DNA of 64,000 bases from Flavobacterium sp. 9R (GTDB taxonomy: Bacteria > Bacteroidota > Bacteroidia > Flavobacteriales > Flavobacteriaceae): NCBI RefSeq assembly GCF_902506345.1, contig NZ_LR733413.1:1183566-1247565 (forward strand), written 5' to 3'. The notes below the pieces were generated by a model. The model worked only from the letters and a program-made list of their open reading frames with translations. It made no database searches and was not told the DNA's origin. Position 1 is the stretch's first letter. Each line of letters starts with the position of its first letter. Positions 35,701 through 45,386 of this stretch are shown one piece after another. The position numbers were made by a program, and so were the translations under genes.

Positions 35701-37677
35701 TTAATAAGCTATTAAATCCAGCAATTCTTTTTCAAATCTGCCTTTAGGTAAATATTGGTCTTCCAACGCCTTAGTAAAAGGGATTGGCGAATCCAAACTG
35801 GCTACTCGTTTTACTGGCGCATCCAAATACTCAAAGCAATTTTCCATAATCAATGCGGACAAATCACTCGCAATTCCTCCGAAAAGACTGTCTTCTTGAA
35901 CAATAATTGCCTTTCCTGTTTTCTTTACAGAAGCAAAAATGGTTTCGGTATCCAACGGCTGCAAGGTTCTTAAATCAATCAAATCTGCGCTAAGCTGTGG
36001 ATTTTTACCCAAGGTTTCTAATGCCCAATGAACGGTGGCTCCAAAAGCAATAATGGTGATTTGTTCCCCTTCTTTTAAAACGGCTGCTTTACCTAAAGAA
36101 ATAGTGTAATACTCCTTTGGAACGTCTTGATAAATAGAACGGTATAATAATTTATGTTCGAAAAATAAAACCGGATTAGGGTCATTAATGGATTCGTTTA
36201 ATAATCCTTTGGCATCATAAGGAAAAGCAGGATAAACCACTTTCAAACCTGGTGTTTTGGTAAACCAAGCTTCATTGGTTTGGGAATGAAAAGGACCAGC
36301 TTGAGTTCCACCACCGCAAGGCATTCGGACAACAACATCGGCTTTTTCTAACCAACGATAATGCGATTTAGCCAAAAGATTCACAATAGGATTGAAACCT
36401 GTAGACACAAAATCTGCAAATTGCATTTCCATAATGGCTTTGTATCCATTAATAGATAATCCCATAGCCGCAGAGACAACTGCACTTTCGCAAATCGGGG
36501 TATTACGAACGCGTTCCTTTCCAAATTCAGCTACAAAACCATCGGTTATCTTAAAGGCTCCACCATATTCAGCAATGTCTTGCCCCATGATTACAGAGTT
36601 GTCATAGCGCTGCATAGATTGCTTCAATCCTTGACTAATAGCATCTATAAAACGAATATTTTCGTTAGCTCCTGATGGTTCTACAATTTCTGCAACGTAG
36701 GGTTGATAAACATCATTTAACTCTTCAGCAAAACTAGCTTCAATTTCAGGTTCGGCATTAGCTAAAGCCCAATCGGTATCGATTTCCTGTTTTATTTTTG
36801 CTTTGATTTCAGCATCTTCTGCTTCTGTAAGAATGCCATTTTGAAGTAAAAAGTCTTTGTAATTCGCAACAGGGTCTTTCACTGCCCATACATCCATCAA
36901 TTCTTGAGGAACATATTTAGTACCGCTTGCTTCTTCGTGACCTCGCATTCTAAAGGTTTTAAACTCTAGCAAAATGGGACGTGGACGCTCAATCATTGAA
37001 GCTTTTAATTCTGAAATCAAAGTAAAAACTTCCAAAATATTATTGCCATCCACAATATGGCTTTCCATTCCGTAACCTTTTCCTTTATCGGCTAGATTTT
37101 CACAACGGTATTGTTCATTCGTTGGCGTTGAAAGTCCATAACCGTTATTTTCAATCACAAAAAGAACTGGTAAATCCCAAACAGCCGCAATATTTAAAGC
37201 TTCGTGAAAGTCGCCTTCACTTGTCGCTCCTTCTCCTGTAAAAACAGCTGTAATTTTATTATTCTTTTTTAAAGTATTGGCCAAAGCAATCCCATCGGCC
37301 ACTCCTAATTGAGGGCCTAAGTGCGAAATCATTCCAATAATTTTATATTCTTGGGTACCGAAGTGAAAACTGCGATCTCTACCTTTTGTAAAACCATTTG
37401 CTTTACCTTGCCATTGAGAAAATAATCGGTGTAACGGAATATCTCTTCCTGTAAAAACTCCTAAATTTCTGTGCATAGGTAAAATATACTCATCTTGGTC
37501 TAAAGCAGCGGTAATACCTACAGCAATAGCTTCTTGACCAATGCCTGAAAACCATTTGGATACTTTACCTTGTCGTATCAAGATTAACATTTTTTCCTCA
37601 ATAAGTCTAGGAAGCAGTATTTTTTTATAGAGACTAATTAATTGTTCGTTGCTAAGTTCTTTTCTATCAAAAGTCAT
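35701..37677 (-). CDS. 2-oxo acid dehydrogenase E1, fused alpha and beta subunits
   Basis: A 658-residue fusion. Residues 1-~330 are the alpha part with the ThDP motif GEGATSEGDFHEALNIAAVWDLPVLFVIENN near 150-180. Residues ~345-658 are the beta part (IRFIDAISQGLKQSMQRYDNSVIMGQDIAEYGGAFKITDGF). The form is typical of the branched-chain 2-oxo acid or acetoin-type E1 of Bacteroidota. It decarboxylates a 2-oxo acid and acylates the lipoyl domain of E2. E2 and E3 are not nearby, so they must be encoded elsewhere. TATCTTTG at 37709-37702 is a candidate -7 box. Confidence 0.92.
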   Translation of the reverse strand: MTFDRKELSNEQLISLYKKILLPRLIEEKMLILIRQGKVSKWFSGIGQEAIAVGITAALDQDEYILPMHRNLGVFTGRDIPLHRLFSQWQGKANGFTKGRDRSFHFGTQEYKIIGMISHLGPQLGVADGIALANTLKKNNKITAVFTGEGATSEGDFHEALNIAAVWDLPVLFVIENNGYGLSTPTNEQYRCENLADKGKGYGMESHIVDGNNILEVFTLISELKASMIERPRPILLEFKTFRMRGHEEASGTKYVPQELMDVWAVKDPVANYKDFLLQNGILTEAEDAEIKAKIKQEIDTDWALANAEPEIEASFAEELNDVYQPYVAEIVEPSGANENIRFIDAISQGLKQSMQRYDNSVIMGQDIAEYGGAFKITDGFVAEFGKERVRNTPICESAVVSAAMGLSINGYKAIMEMQFADFVSTGFNPIVNLLAKSHYRWLEKADVVVRMPCGGGTQAGPFHSQTNEAWFTKTPGLKVVYPAFPYDAKGLLNESINDPNPVLFFEHKLLYRSIYQDVPKEYYTISLGKAAVLKEGEQITIIAFGATVHWALETLGKNPQLSADLIDLRTLQPLDTETIFASVKKTGKAIIVQEDSLFGGIASDLSALIMENCFEYLDAPVKRVASLDSPIPFTKALEDQYLPKGRFEKELLDLIAY

Positions 37678-37849
37678 GGTTTTCGATTTTTATGAGTGCT
37701 TCAAAGATATAAAAATATAACAGTTTTGATTATTTTTGTTATATTTTTTGATTTTCAAATGATTTTTTAAAAAGTCAGAATTGAAAATATTCTTTACATT
37801 TGTAACTAGAAGTTTTAAAAAACTTCTAAATTATCAAAATTCAAATAAT

Positions 37850-38803
37850 ATGCAAAACATTCCTAGTGTTGACTTGCGTGATTTCCTTTCGGATGACCCG
37901 AAACGTAAACAAAAATTTGTAAATGAAATCGGAACCGCTTACGAAGAAATAGGCTTCGTAGCATTAAAAGGTCATTTTTTGAATGACGAATTAGTTGAGA
38001 ACTTGTATACAGAAGTTCGTAACTTTTTTACACTTCCTCTCGAAGTAAAAGAAAAATATGAAATTCCAGGTATTGGTGGACAAAGAGGCTACATTTCTTT
38101 TGGAAAAGAACATGCCAAAGGACGCTCAGCTGGAGATTTGAAAGAGTTTTGGCATTTTGGCCAATATGTAAGCGAAGGTTCAAAATACGCTGGCGAATAT
38201 CCTGCCAATGTGGAAGTTTCAGAATTAGCTAATTTTAATTCAGTTGGTAAAGAAGCCTATCAAATGCTTGAAAAAACCGGGGTTTATGTATTAAGAGCAT
38301 TAGCCTTGTTTATTGGTTTGGACGAATTTTACTTTGACCAATACGTAAAAGATGGTAATAGCATTTTGCGACCTATTCATTATCCGCCAATCACAGATGA
38401 GCCAAAAGACGGCGCAGTTCGTGCAGCAGCTCACGGAGATATTAATTTGATTACCTTACTAATGGGTGCTCAAGGAAAAGGCCTACAAGTGCAAAACCAC
38501 GATGGCGAATGGATTGATGCTATGGCACAACCTGATGAATTAATGATTAATGTAGGCGATATGTTATCTCGTCATACCAATAATCGTTTGAAATCAACTA
38601 TTCATCAAGTGGTGAATCCACCAAGAGAATTATGGGGAACCTCACGTTATTCTATTCCGTTTTTTATGCATCCTGTCAGCGATATGAAGCTGAATTGTTT
38701 AGAAAATTGCATCGATGACCAACACCCAAGATTATTTGATGATATCACTGCTGGCGATTATTTGTATGAGCGTTTGGTAGATTTAGGTTTAATCAAAAAG
38801 TAA
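37850..38803 (+). CDS. Isopenicillin N synthase-like 2-oxoglutarate/Fe(II) dioxygenase
   Basis: A 317-residue double-stranded beta-helix enzyme. An N-terminal DIOX_N region (IPSVDLRDFL...EEIGFVALKGHFL) is followed by the iron ligands His and Asp in AAHGDINLITLLMG, a later His in TIHQVVNPP, and the co-substrate RxS in SRYSIPFF. The family hydroxylates, desaturates or cyclises small molecules; the substrate is unknown. The ATG at 37850 was chosen because upstream residues do not match the family. The leader contains a hairpin (37808-37827, AGAAGTTTT/AAAACTTCT) downstream of a TACATTTG box (37795-37802). Confidence 0.88.
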   Translation: MQNIPSVDLRDFLSDDPKRKQKFVNEIGTAYEEIGFVALKGHFLNDELVENLYTEVRNFFTLPLEVKEKYEIPGIGGQRGYISFGKEHAKGRSAGDLKEFWHFGQYVSEGSKYAGEYPANVEVSELANFNSVGKEAYQMLEKTGVYVLRALALFIGLDEFYFDQYVKDGNSILRPIHYPPITDEPKDGAVRAAAHGDINLITLLMGAQGKGLQVQNHDGEWIDAMAQPDELMINVGDMLSRHTNNRLKSTIHQVVNPPRELWGTSRYSIPFFMHPVSDMKLNCLENCIDDQHPRLFDDITAGDYLYERLVDLGLIKK

Positions 38804-38824
38804 AAGTATAAACATACTATCAGT

Positions 38825-38874
38825 AATTCCAAATTCCAAAGCCTACCTTCTTGGAATTTGGAATTTGATTTTTT
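38825..38874. terminator. Strong hairpin terminator after the dioxygenase gene
   Basis: AATTCCAAATTCCAA (38825-38839) and TTGGAATTTGGAATT (38851-38865) form a perfect 15-bp stem with an 11-base loop, followed by a T run (TGATTTTTTC). The TTCCAAATTCCAA motif recurs in intergenic hairpins of Flavobacterium in my experience. Confidence 0.85.
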
Positions 38875-38889
38875 CAAAAGTTCAATTTT

Positions 38890-39219
38890 ATGGATTTACA
38901 AGACCAATTAAAACATCTTTTTCCAGATCATCAGCCCCTTCCTGACGAACCCATTGAGGAAGTAGCACGCGAATTGTATGTGCAAAAAGAACCGATGATT
39001 TGCAAATATGAAAAACGAAAAGGAAAAGCTACCACTATTATAGAAGGCTACGAAGGAACCGATGAAGATTTCAAAATTTTAGCCAAAGAAATAAAAACAA
39101 AATTGAGTGTGGGCGGTACTTTTAAAGAAGGAGCAATTATCATTCAAGGAGATTACCGCGATAAAATAATGACTCTTTTAAAAGAAAAAGGCTTTAAAAC
39201 AAAAAGAGTTGGAGGTTAA
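38890..39219 (+). CDS. SUI1/eIF1-like translation factor (YciH family)
   Basis: A 109-residue protein whose C-terminal 70 residues are a SUI1 domain: KYEKRKGKATTIIEGYEGTDEDFKILAKEIKTKLSVGGTFKEGAIIIQGDYRDKIMTLLKEKGFKTKRVGG. Bacterial YciH can influence start-codon discrimination in vitro; the in vivo role is unsettled. The gene stands between a strong terminator and a short repetitive leader, so it is probably monocistronic. Confidence 0.9.
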   Translation: MDLQDQLKHLFPDHQPLPDEPIEEVARELYVQKEPMICKYEKRKGKATTIIEGYEGTDEDFKILAKEIKTKLSVGGTFKEGAIIIQGDYRDKIMTLLKEKGFKTKRVGG

Positions 39220-39301
39220 AATAGAGTGTTCAGTATGCAGCTTTTAGTACTCAGTTTAACAACATTAAACGATTAAACCTTAAACAATTTAAACATAGGT
39301 T
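39220..39301. repeat. Low-complexity spacer with repeated TTAAAC
   Basis: The spacer contains CAGTATGCAG...TACTCAGT and four spaced copies of a TTAAAC-like hexamer (about 39265-39297). It probably includes the promoter of the phosphorylase-GNAT-binding protein genes, but no TAnnTTTG box is clear. Confidence 0.3.
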
Positions 39302-40168
39302 ATGATAAAAGATTCCGAATTAATACTCAATCCTGATGGTAGTGTGTATCATCTTAACTTAAAGCCAGAACAAATTGCAACTACAATTCTGTTTGTGGGT
39401 GATCAAGATCGTGTAGAAAAAATCACTAAGCACTTTGATGCTATTGAGTTTACCGTTCAAAAAAGAGAATTCAAAACGCAAACAGGAACCTATAAAGGCA
39501 AGCGAATTAGTGTGGTTTCTACTGGAATTGGTCCAGATAATATTGATATTGTACTCAACGAATTAGACGCTTTAGTCAATATCGATTTAAAAACTAGAAA
39601 GGTAAAAGATACCTTAACAGCATTGAGAATCATCAGAATTGGAACTTCTGGTTCTCTGCAAGCTGATATCCCAGTAGATCATTTTGTCATGGCCCAATAC
39701 GGACTAGGATTAGACAACATGCTTCGCTCCTATTTGATCGATTCTATTGCTGAAACCCGCTTAGAAAAAGCGTTTATCGAACATACCAACTGGGATTTGA
39801 AAAAAGGAACGCCTTATTTTATAGGTTGTTCCCCTGAGTTGGAGCAATTAATTGCAAGTGAGCAAATTCACAAAGGAATTACAGCAACCGCTGGTGGTTT
39901 TTATGGACCTCAAGGACGTGTGCTGCGATTAGGAATACAAGATCCAGCATTGAATTCTAAAATGGATTCCTTTAGTTTTGAAGGGCATCGCATTACGAAT
40001 CTAGAAATGGAAACCAGTGCTATTTATGGACTCGGTAAGTTACTAGGACATCATTGCTTATCTATGAATGCCATCATTGCCAACCGCGCTAACGGTACTT
40101 TTAGCCAAGATCCTTATAAGGCCGTAGACGAACTTATTTTGTATACCCTGAATAAACTAGCGCAATAA
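39302..40168 (+). CDS. Nucleoside phosphorylase (uridine phosphorylase-like)
   Basis: A 288-residue PNP/UDP-family enzyme. It has FVGDQDRVEKITKHFD near residue 32 (phosphate-binding Asp/Arg), RIIRIGTSGSLQADIPVDHFVMAQ near 107 and the ribose-binding TNLEMETSAIYGLGKLLGH near 230. It cleaves a nucleoside with phosphate to base and ribose-1-phosphate. It heads a short operon with the GNAT gene, 12 bases downstream. Confidence 0.9.
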   Translation: MIKDSELILNPDGSVYHLNLKPEQIATTILFVGDQDRVEKITKHFDAIEFTVQKREFKTQTGTYKGKRISVVSTGIGPDNIDIVLNELDALVNIDLKTRKVKDTLTALRIIRIGTSGSLQADIPVDHFVMAQYGLGLDNMLRSYLIDSIAETRLEKAFIEHTNWDLKKGTPYFIGCSPELEQLIASEQIHKGITATAGGFYGPQGRVLRLGIQDPALNSKMDSFSFEGHRITNLEMETSAIYGLGKLLGHHCLSMNAIIANRANGTFSQDPYKAVDELILYTLNKLAQ

Positions 40169-40180
40169 TAATAACAAAAT

Positions 40181-40717
40181 ATGGATATACTTCTCGAAAC
40201 CGACCGATTAATACTGCGCCCTTTTACGATTGACGATGCCGAAGCTATGTTTATTATGGACTCTAATCCTATTGTTCACAAATATTTATGGAACAAACCG
40301 GTTCAAGATATTACAGAAATATATCCTGTAATTGAATCGCTTCAAAAACAATATGCAACTAATAAAATTGGCCGCTTTGCTACTTTTTTAAAAGAAGACG
40401 GACAATTTATCGGTTGGACAGGTATTAAGTTCATCAACGACCATATAGAAAACGGAAATACTAATTTTTACGATTACGGATACCGTTTGGATGAGCGCTT
40501 TTGGAACAAAGGATACGCCACCGAAGCCACAAAATTTTGGCTGGAGTATGGTTTTAATGAAATGAAGATACAAGAAATGAATGCTTACACCCACGCTCAA
40601 AATGGTGCTTCCAATCATATCTTAAGCAAATGCGGAATGCAGTTTATAGAAGAATATACGGCTGAAGATGGCATCAATTGGAAATGGTGGCAACTATTTA
40701 ATCCAAATCAAAAATAA
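40181..40717 (+). CDS. GNAT-family N-acetyltransferase (RimJ/RimL-like)
   Basis: A 178-residue GNAT-domain protein with LETDRLILRPFTIDDAEAMF at the N-terminus and YDYGYRLDERFWNKGYATEATKFWLEYGF, the acetyl-CoA-binding region, near residue 95. The acceptor (protein N-terminus or small molecule) cannot be predicted. Its TAA stop directly abuts the next ATG (TAAATG), showing close coupling. Confidence 0.9.
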   Translation: MDILLETDRLILRPFTIDDAEAMFIMDSNPIVHKYLWNKPVQDITEIYPVIESLQKQYATNKIGRFATFLKEDGQFIGWTGIKFINDHIENGNTNFYDYGYRLDERFWNKGYATEATKFWLEYGFNEMKIQEMNAYTHAQNGASNHILSKCGMQFIEEYTAEDGINWKWWQLFNPNQK

Positions 40718-41569
40718 ATGACAACAATACGAATAGCTGGTGTTCCAGAACATTTTAATTTGCCTTGGCATTTAGCCATAGAAAATGGAGATTTTAAAAA
40801 AGAAGCTATCGATTTGCAATGGACGGATGTTCCAGAAGGCACCGGTAAAATGTGCCAAATGCTTCGCGATGGAAGTACGGATATTGCTATTATTTTAACT
40901 GAAGGTATCGTAAAAGATATTACCGCTGGCAATCCTTCAAAAATAGTTCAAGTGTATGTAGAAACTCCTTTGATTTGGGGAATTCATGTTGCAGCACAAT
41001 CCAAATACGAAAACTTGGCACAACTTGAAGGTACTAAAGCTGCCATCTCAAGAATAGGTTCTGGTTCCCAATTAATGGCTTATGTCAATGCTGGTAATCA
41101 AAAGTGGGATGCAAATTCATTGTCGTTTGAAATTGTAAATACCATTGACGGAGCTGTTACTGCTTTGACAGAAGGTACCGCTGATTATTTTATGTGGGAA
41201 CGATTCATGACACAACCTCTCGTTGACAAAGGAATTTTCAGAAGAATCGCTGATTGCCCCACACCTTGGCCTTGTTTTGTTATTGCAGTTCGAGACGAAA
41301 TTTTAGATCAACAGCCTGAAGCAATTCTAAAAATACTTAAAGTAATTAACAGCAATACACTAAATTTTAAATCGTTACCCAATATCATTGAAAAGCTAGC
41401 AGTACGTTTTCATCAGAAAGAAGAAGACCTCGAAAAATGGTTGGCTCTAACCGAATGGTCACAAAATCAATTAAGTGAAAATGTGTTAAACAATGTCCAA
41501 AATCAATTGTTGGAACTCGGAATTATTGATAAAAAAAGTACATTTGCTGAAATAGTAAAAGTGGTATAA
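40718..41569 (+). CDS. Cytosolic NMT1/THI5-like substrate-binding-fold protein
   Basis: A 283-residue protein with a type II periplasmic-binding fold (IRIAGVPEHFNLPWHLAIENGDFKKEAIDLQW, GTGKMCQMLRDGSTDIAIILTEGIVKDI, LEGTKAAISRIGSGSQLMAYV). It has no signal peptide or lipobox and no permease or ATPase genes nearby, so it is not an ordinary transport component. Cytosolic relatives occur in fungi (the Candida Ca3427-like group, from memory). The ligand is unknown. Confidence 0.85.
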   Translation: MTTIRIAGVPEHFNLPWHLAIENGDFKKEAIDLQWTDVPEGTGKMCQMLRDGSTDIAIILTEGIVKDITAGNPSKIVQVYVETPLIWGIHVAAQSKYENLAQLEGTKAAISRIGSGSQLMAYVNAGNQKWDANSLSFEIVNTIDGAVTALTEGTADYFMWERFMTQPLVDKGIFRRIADCPTPWPCFVIAVRDEILDQQPEAILKILKVINSNTLNFKSLPNIIEKLAVRFHQKEEDLEKWLALTEWSQNQLSENVLNNVQNQLLELGIIDKKSTFAEIVKVV

Positions 41570-41589
41570 TCGTACTCCTTTTTAAAGAT

Positions 41590-42522
41590 ATGATAGACCC
41601 AAAAAAAATTGATTTAAATAAGCTAAAAACCCAACTTCAAGTCAAGAAACCTTGGGACATTATTATTATATCTTTTTTGAACTTGGTCATCACCTTCCCT
41701 GTTTTTATCATTATTCATCACAATGTTATTGATTTCAATTGGCCTTTTAATTTAGACCGAATTCTTATTTTTTTGGTAGTTTTTATTGTTCTTCATTTCG
41801 TTCTTAACGCTATGAGAACCTTTATGATGATTGGCATTCTGATTTATTTTTTTGTTCTTATTTACGGGAGCATTTTTGGAAATTACGGATTTAATAGCGT
41901 CGTTGAAGATTACAATTCAATGGTCTATACTATGTCTGACAGTCCTTACCCTCAAGATATTATCATTGCCAAACTCCTTCCCTTTCCAAATAAATCTAAA
42001 ATTTTGAGCGCCATTGAATATGAAAATCCAAAAGTGCGCAATTTTGCCATTATGGCTACTACAAAGCACTTTCGAAATCTAAAAGGATATAGCGATTACA
42101 GAACCATTATTCAGTGTTTTGCTGTTTTCAAAGAAATCAATTCGCGTTGGAATTACGTTCACGACCCTAAAGAAGGCGATTATATTGCTACAGCAACAGA
42201 ATCTTTGATGTATTTCTCTGGCGATTGTGATGACCATTCCATTCTTATGGCAGCTTGTGTTAGAGCGATAGGCGGAACTCCAAGATTAATTCATACCAAA
42301 GGACACATTTATCCTGAAATCTTAATTGGCTCGATGGAAGACTTAGAAAAAATGAATTATTTAATTAAAAACGAGCTATTCCCGAGAGAAAGCGCCAAGA
42401 AACAGTTGCATTATCACATCGATGAGCGTGGGCAAGTATGGATGAATTTGGATTATACCGCGAAATATCCCGGAGGCCCTTTCTTATTCGAGGAAATTTT
42501 AGGAGCCTTGACCTTAAACTAG
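41590..42522 (+). CDS. Membrane-anchored transglutaminase-like protein
   Basis: A 310-residue protein with two to three hydrophobic segments at about residues 22-100 and a C-terminal transglutaminase-like domain. The Cys lies in YFSGDCDDHSILMAACVRAIGG near residue 213, the His in IHTKGHIYPEILIG, and an Asp in WMNLDYTAKYPGG. The C-H-D arrangement implies a cysteine protease or amidase-type activity. Its stop lies one base from the stop of the convergent hydrolase gene. Confidence 0.85.
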   Translation: MIDPKKIDLNKLKTQLQVKKPWDIIIISFLNLVITFPVFIIIHHNVIDFNWPFNLDRILIFLVVFIVLHFVLNAMRTFMMIGILIYFFVLIYGSIFGNYGFNSVVEDYNSMVYTMSDSPYPQDIIIAKLLPFPNKSKILSAIEYENPKVRNFAIMATTKHFRNLKGYSDYRTIIQCFAVFKEINSRWNYVHDPKEGDYIATATESLMYFSGDCDDHSILMAACVRAIGGTPRLIHTKGHIYPEILIGSMEDLEKMNYLIKNELFPRESAKKQLHYHIDERGQVWMNLDYTAKYPGGPFLFEEILGALTLN

Positions 42523-42523
42523 A

Positions 42524-43654
42524 TTATTGCTTGCTTTTTTGATACAATTGTCGGCCGAGTTCTGCTAAAAAAGGAAATCCAATCGAATCATATTCGTAAA
42601 TTCCATCATTAAATATTTTGTTTTTGTTGACCAAAATAGTGGCCGATACTAAAAACTCAATATTGTTTTTTGAATCAACGATATACGCACAATCCGTAAG
42701 TGTTCCGTAGGCTTCACCAACTTTATTGTAAATTTTGATGTAATCAGGAATAGATTCTTTTGTATCACCAAACATAAAAAACTTACAATACCCATCAAAA
42801 TATTCTTTTGGGTCATAACCTGCATTTCTTGGCAAGTTTTGCATCGAAAACAATATAAATTCTCTGCTTTTTTCTGAAAGCTTGAAACGCTCATTTTCCT
42901 CGAAAGCTTCTGGAAAGACAACTCTTTTAAGTGTATTATGCAATGTCTCTAAAGGGTAATAGTTTTTTTCTGAAAAATCAAATGGTTTTTGAATGATTTG
43001 CTCGCCTTCTAAATAGCCATTTCCTTTTTGAATTCCTTTTAACTTCAAGGGAACAAATGCTTTTGCTTCAATTGATGGAAATTTCACAACTGTACCATCG
43101 TCTTTATACAAAGTGATAGGTTGTATTAACCTACTTCCCGAATTTGCAGTCGATAATCGATGAGTGATTCTAAATGGAGATAAACCCTTATTTTTTATAC
43201 CATTGTTCAAATCATCAAATCCGATAAATTCGAACAAATGATTACTGGCTTCATTATCACTTACTGCAAACAACTTTGAAACTTCTTCTGAAACTTTCCA
43301 CTGGGTTGCTTCATCACCAATAGAAAATGTAGAATTTACAGAGGTATTCGAAATAGCATCTAACTTCTCTAAAGCCATAACTGCAATAGGGAATTTAACG
43401 GTACTAGCAGGATAGAAATATTGATTTACATCTACATTATACTTAAAATCAATAAAAGAAACCTTTCCGTTAGCAGCTCGTTTAATTTGAGAATAAATGA
43501 TTTGAACCTCATACTCTTCGGGATTTTCCATTACTTGATGAATAATCCCTTTTGGTGTTTTTAAGGTTTCTCTTAATGGATTGTTTCGCAAGCCACTACA
43601 GCCAACTAAAACTGTTAGCAGTGTGCAAAAGAAAATAGTGTAGCTCTTTTTCAT
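42524..43654 (-). CDS. Serine hydrolase lipoprotein, class A beta-lactamase fold
   Basis: A 376-residue protein with a lipoprotein signal (MKKSYTIFFCTLLTVLVGC, lipobox LVGC). The penicillin-binding motifs are present: SxxK as ASTVKFPIAVM, SDN as AVSDNEASNHLFEF, and a KVG in YNKVGEAYGTLTD at the place of the KTG triad. It could be a beta-lactamase or a peptidoglycan hydrolase/peptidase; the altered KTG leaves resistance uncertain. The ATG at 43654 was preferred to an upstream one at 43693 because it gives the signal peptide a normal start. Confidence 0.85.
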   Translation of the reverse strand: MKKSYTIFFCTLLTVLVGCSGLRNNPLRETLKTPKGIIHQVMENPEEYEVQIIYSQIKRAANGKVSFIDFKYNVDVNQYFYPASTVKFPIAVMALEKLDAISNTSVNSTFSIGDEATQWKVSEEVSKLFAVSDNEASNHLFEFIGFDDLNNGIKNKGLSPFRITHRLSTANSGSRLIQPITLYKDDGTVVKFPSIEAKAFVPLKLKGIQKGNGYLEGEQIIQKPFDFSEKNYYPLETLHNTLKRVVFPEAFEENERFKLSEKSREFILFSMQNLPRNAGYDPKEYFDGYCKFFMFGDTKESIPDYIKIYNKVGEAYGTLTDCAYIVDSKNNIEFLVSATILVNKNKIFNDGIYEYDSIGFPFLAELGRQLYQKSKQ

Positions 43655-43706
43655 AAAATTAGTTGAACTCAGAAATAGATTCGTGAGGAACAAAACATAA
43701 ATTTAA

Positions 43707-44441
43707 TTATAAATCACGAAGTAACTGTTTGGCTTTTTCTAAATCTTCTTCAGTGTCTATTCCAATACCAATATGAGTAGTCTCGACCATTTTGATTCGT
43801 TTCCCAAATTCTAAATAACGTAGTTGTTCTAGTTTTTCAGAAGCTTCTAGAGATTTCATTGGTAAACTGTAAAAATCCAATAAGGCTTGTTTCCTAAAAG
43901 CATAAATGCCGATATGCTGCATGTAGCGCACACCAACATTAATCTCTCTTGGATAAGGAATTACAGAACGTGAAAAATATAGAGCAAAACCATTTTGGTC
44001 CACCACCACTTTTACATTGTTTGGATTATTGATTTCATCTTCATTTGTAATCTCTCGCATCAACGAAGCCAAATCTACTTGTTGGTTGGTATCCTTTTTA
44101 AATACTTCAATCACTTTTGCCAAGGGTTCGGCATTTATGAATGGTTCATCACCTTGCACATTGACCACGATATCAACATCGAGATTTTCAACAGCTTCTG
44201 CAATACGGTCACTCCCCGACTCATGCTCTTTGATACTCATAATTGCTTTTCCCCCGTTTGAAACAATTTCGTTATAAATTAAATCGGAGTCGGTTACCAC
44301 AAACACATCATCAAAAAGTTGGGTGTTAATTGCGGCTTCATAAGTTCTTCTGATGACTGTTTTTCCACCTAAATCTTGCATTAATTTTGCAGGAAATCGT
44401 GTGGATGCGTATCGAGCGGGAATGACTGCTATTATTTTCAT
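43707..44441 (-). CDS. kdsB: 3-deoxy-manno-octulosonate cytidylyltransferase
   Basis: A 244-residue nucleotidyltransferase with the N-terminal [33 protein letters not shown], the catalytic-region [17 protein letters not shown] near residue 97 and [19 protein letters not shown]. It activates KDO as CMP-KDO for lipopolysaccharide inner core synthesis, as expected in a Gram-negative cell. It lies upstream of the serine hydrolase gene (52-base gap). Confidence 0.95.
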   Translation of the reverse strand: MKIIAVIPARYASTRFPAKLMQDLGGKTVIRRTYEAAINTQLFDDVFVVTDSDLIYNEIVSNGGKAIMSIKEHESGSDRIAEAVENLDVDIVVNVQGDEPFINAEPLAKVIEVFKKDTNQQVDLASLMREITNEDEINNPNNVKVVVDQNGFALYFSRSVIPYPREINVGVRYMQHIGIYAFRKQALLDFYSLPMKSLEASEKLEQLRYLEFGKRIKMVETTHIGIGIDTEEDLEKAKQLLRDL

Positions 44442-44550
44442 TGTTTTATTTTTATTGCCGTAAAGGCGCTAAGAGGTGAAGTTTTTTTTGAATTTAAAGT
44501 TTGATTGAACAAATATATAAAATACATACTTTCTAATGTTATTAAATACT

Positions 44551-45381
44551 TTAGCCAATTCGAACCGAGGTCATACTTAACGAACCCGCTACTAACTTAT
44601 CATTGAATAATTGTATTTCTTCGCTTTTGTCTTTTAAACCCAAAGTATAGATTAAAGGCAAAAAATGCTCGGGAGTTGGAATAGCCAACTGAAACGCTTG
44701 ACTTTGTTTCTCATACTCCAATAATGGTTGAAAATTGCCATCTAGTAAAAGTGAATTAATGGTAGCTCGAGCCTCTATAGCCCAATCATAGCCATAATCA
44801 TCTTTCTCAAAATTATAAAAATCCACCAAACGCAAATTATGGATGATATTACCACTACCGATAATTAAAATACCTTTTTGACGCAAACGACTCAATTGTT
44901 GCGCCAATTGAAAATGATATTCAGTGGGTTTTGAATAATCTATACTTAATTGAATTACAGGAATATTGGCTTCTGGATATAAATGTTTGATTACACTCCA
45001 AGCTCCGTGGTCTAATCCCCAATGATGGTCTAATTCAACCACTGTAGGAAGCAATAATTCTTGAGTAATCGTAGCTAATTCAGGACATCCGTGAGCGGGA
45101 TATTGTACTTCAAACAACTCTTTTGGGAAACCACCAAAATCGTGAATGGTTTTAGGCATTTCCATAGCGGTGACTTTTGAACCTTTGGTAAACCAATGTG
45201 CCGAAACACACAAAATAGCATTAGGTTTAGGTAGGTTTTTGGCCAAATTGCGAAAACCAGTAACAAACTGATTTTCTTCGATTGCGTTCATTGGACTGCC
45301 GTGACCTAAAAACAAAACTGGCATCTTTTCGGTAGTCGAAAAAGAACTAGCTATTTTATCTAAATCGTTTATATTTCGCAT
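44551..45381 (-). CDS. ygiD: 4,5-DOPA-extradiol-type dioxygenase (YgiD-like)
   Basis: A 276-residue LigB-type class III extradiol dioxygenase. It has VLFLGHGSPMNAIEENQFVTGF near residue 23 with the metal His, LCVSAHWFTKGSKVTAMEMPKTIHDFGGFP near residue 60, and HHWGLDHGAWSVIKHLYPEANIPVIQLSID. YgiD opens catechol rings such as L-DOPA in vitro; the native substrate here is unknown. It is immediately downstream of the VOC protein gene (5 bases), another family that includes ring-cleavage enzymes. Confidence 0.9.
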   Translation of the reverse strand: MRNINDLDKIASSFSTTEKMPVLFLGHGSPMNAIEENQFVTGFRNLAKNLPKPNAILCVSAHWFTKGSKVTAMEMPKTIHDFGGFPKELFEVQYPAHGCPELATITQELLLPTVVELDHHWGLDHGAWSVIKHLYPEANIPVIQLSIDYSKPTEYHFQLAQQLSRLRQKGILIIGSGNIIHNLRLVDFYNFEKDDYGYDWAIEARATINSLLLDGNFQPLLEYEKQSQAFQLAIPTPEHFLPLIYTLGLKDKSEEIQLFNDKLVAGSLSMTSVRIG

Positions 45382-45386
45382 ACCGT

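Noticed and set aside
39220..39301. TTAAAC-type repeats considered as a CRISPR-like or iteron array
   Set aside because: Copies are six bases, unevenly spaced and few; there are no spacers, Cas genes or replication genes nearby.
42524..43654. Assignment of the serine hydrolase as a resistance beta-lactamase
   Set aside because: The SxxK and SDN motifs are present but KTG is KVG, the protein is a longer lipoprotein and no resistance context exists, so a narrower name is not supported.
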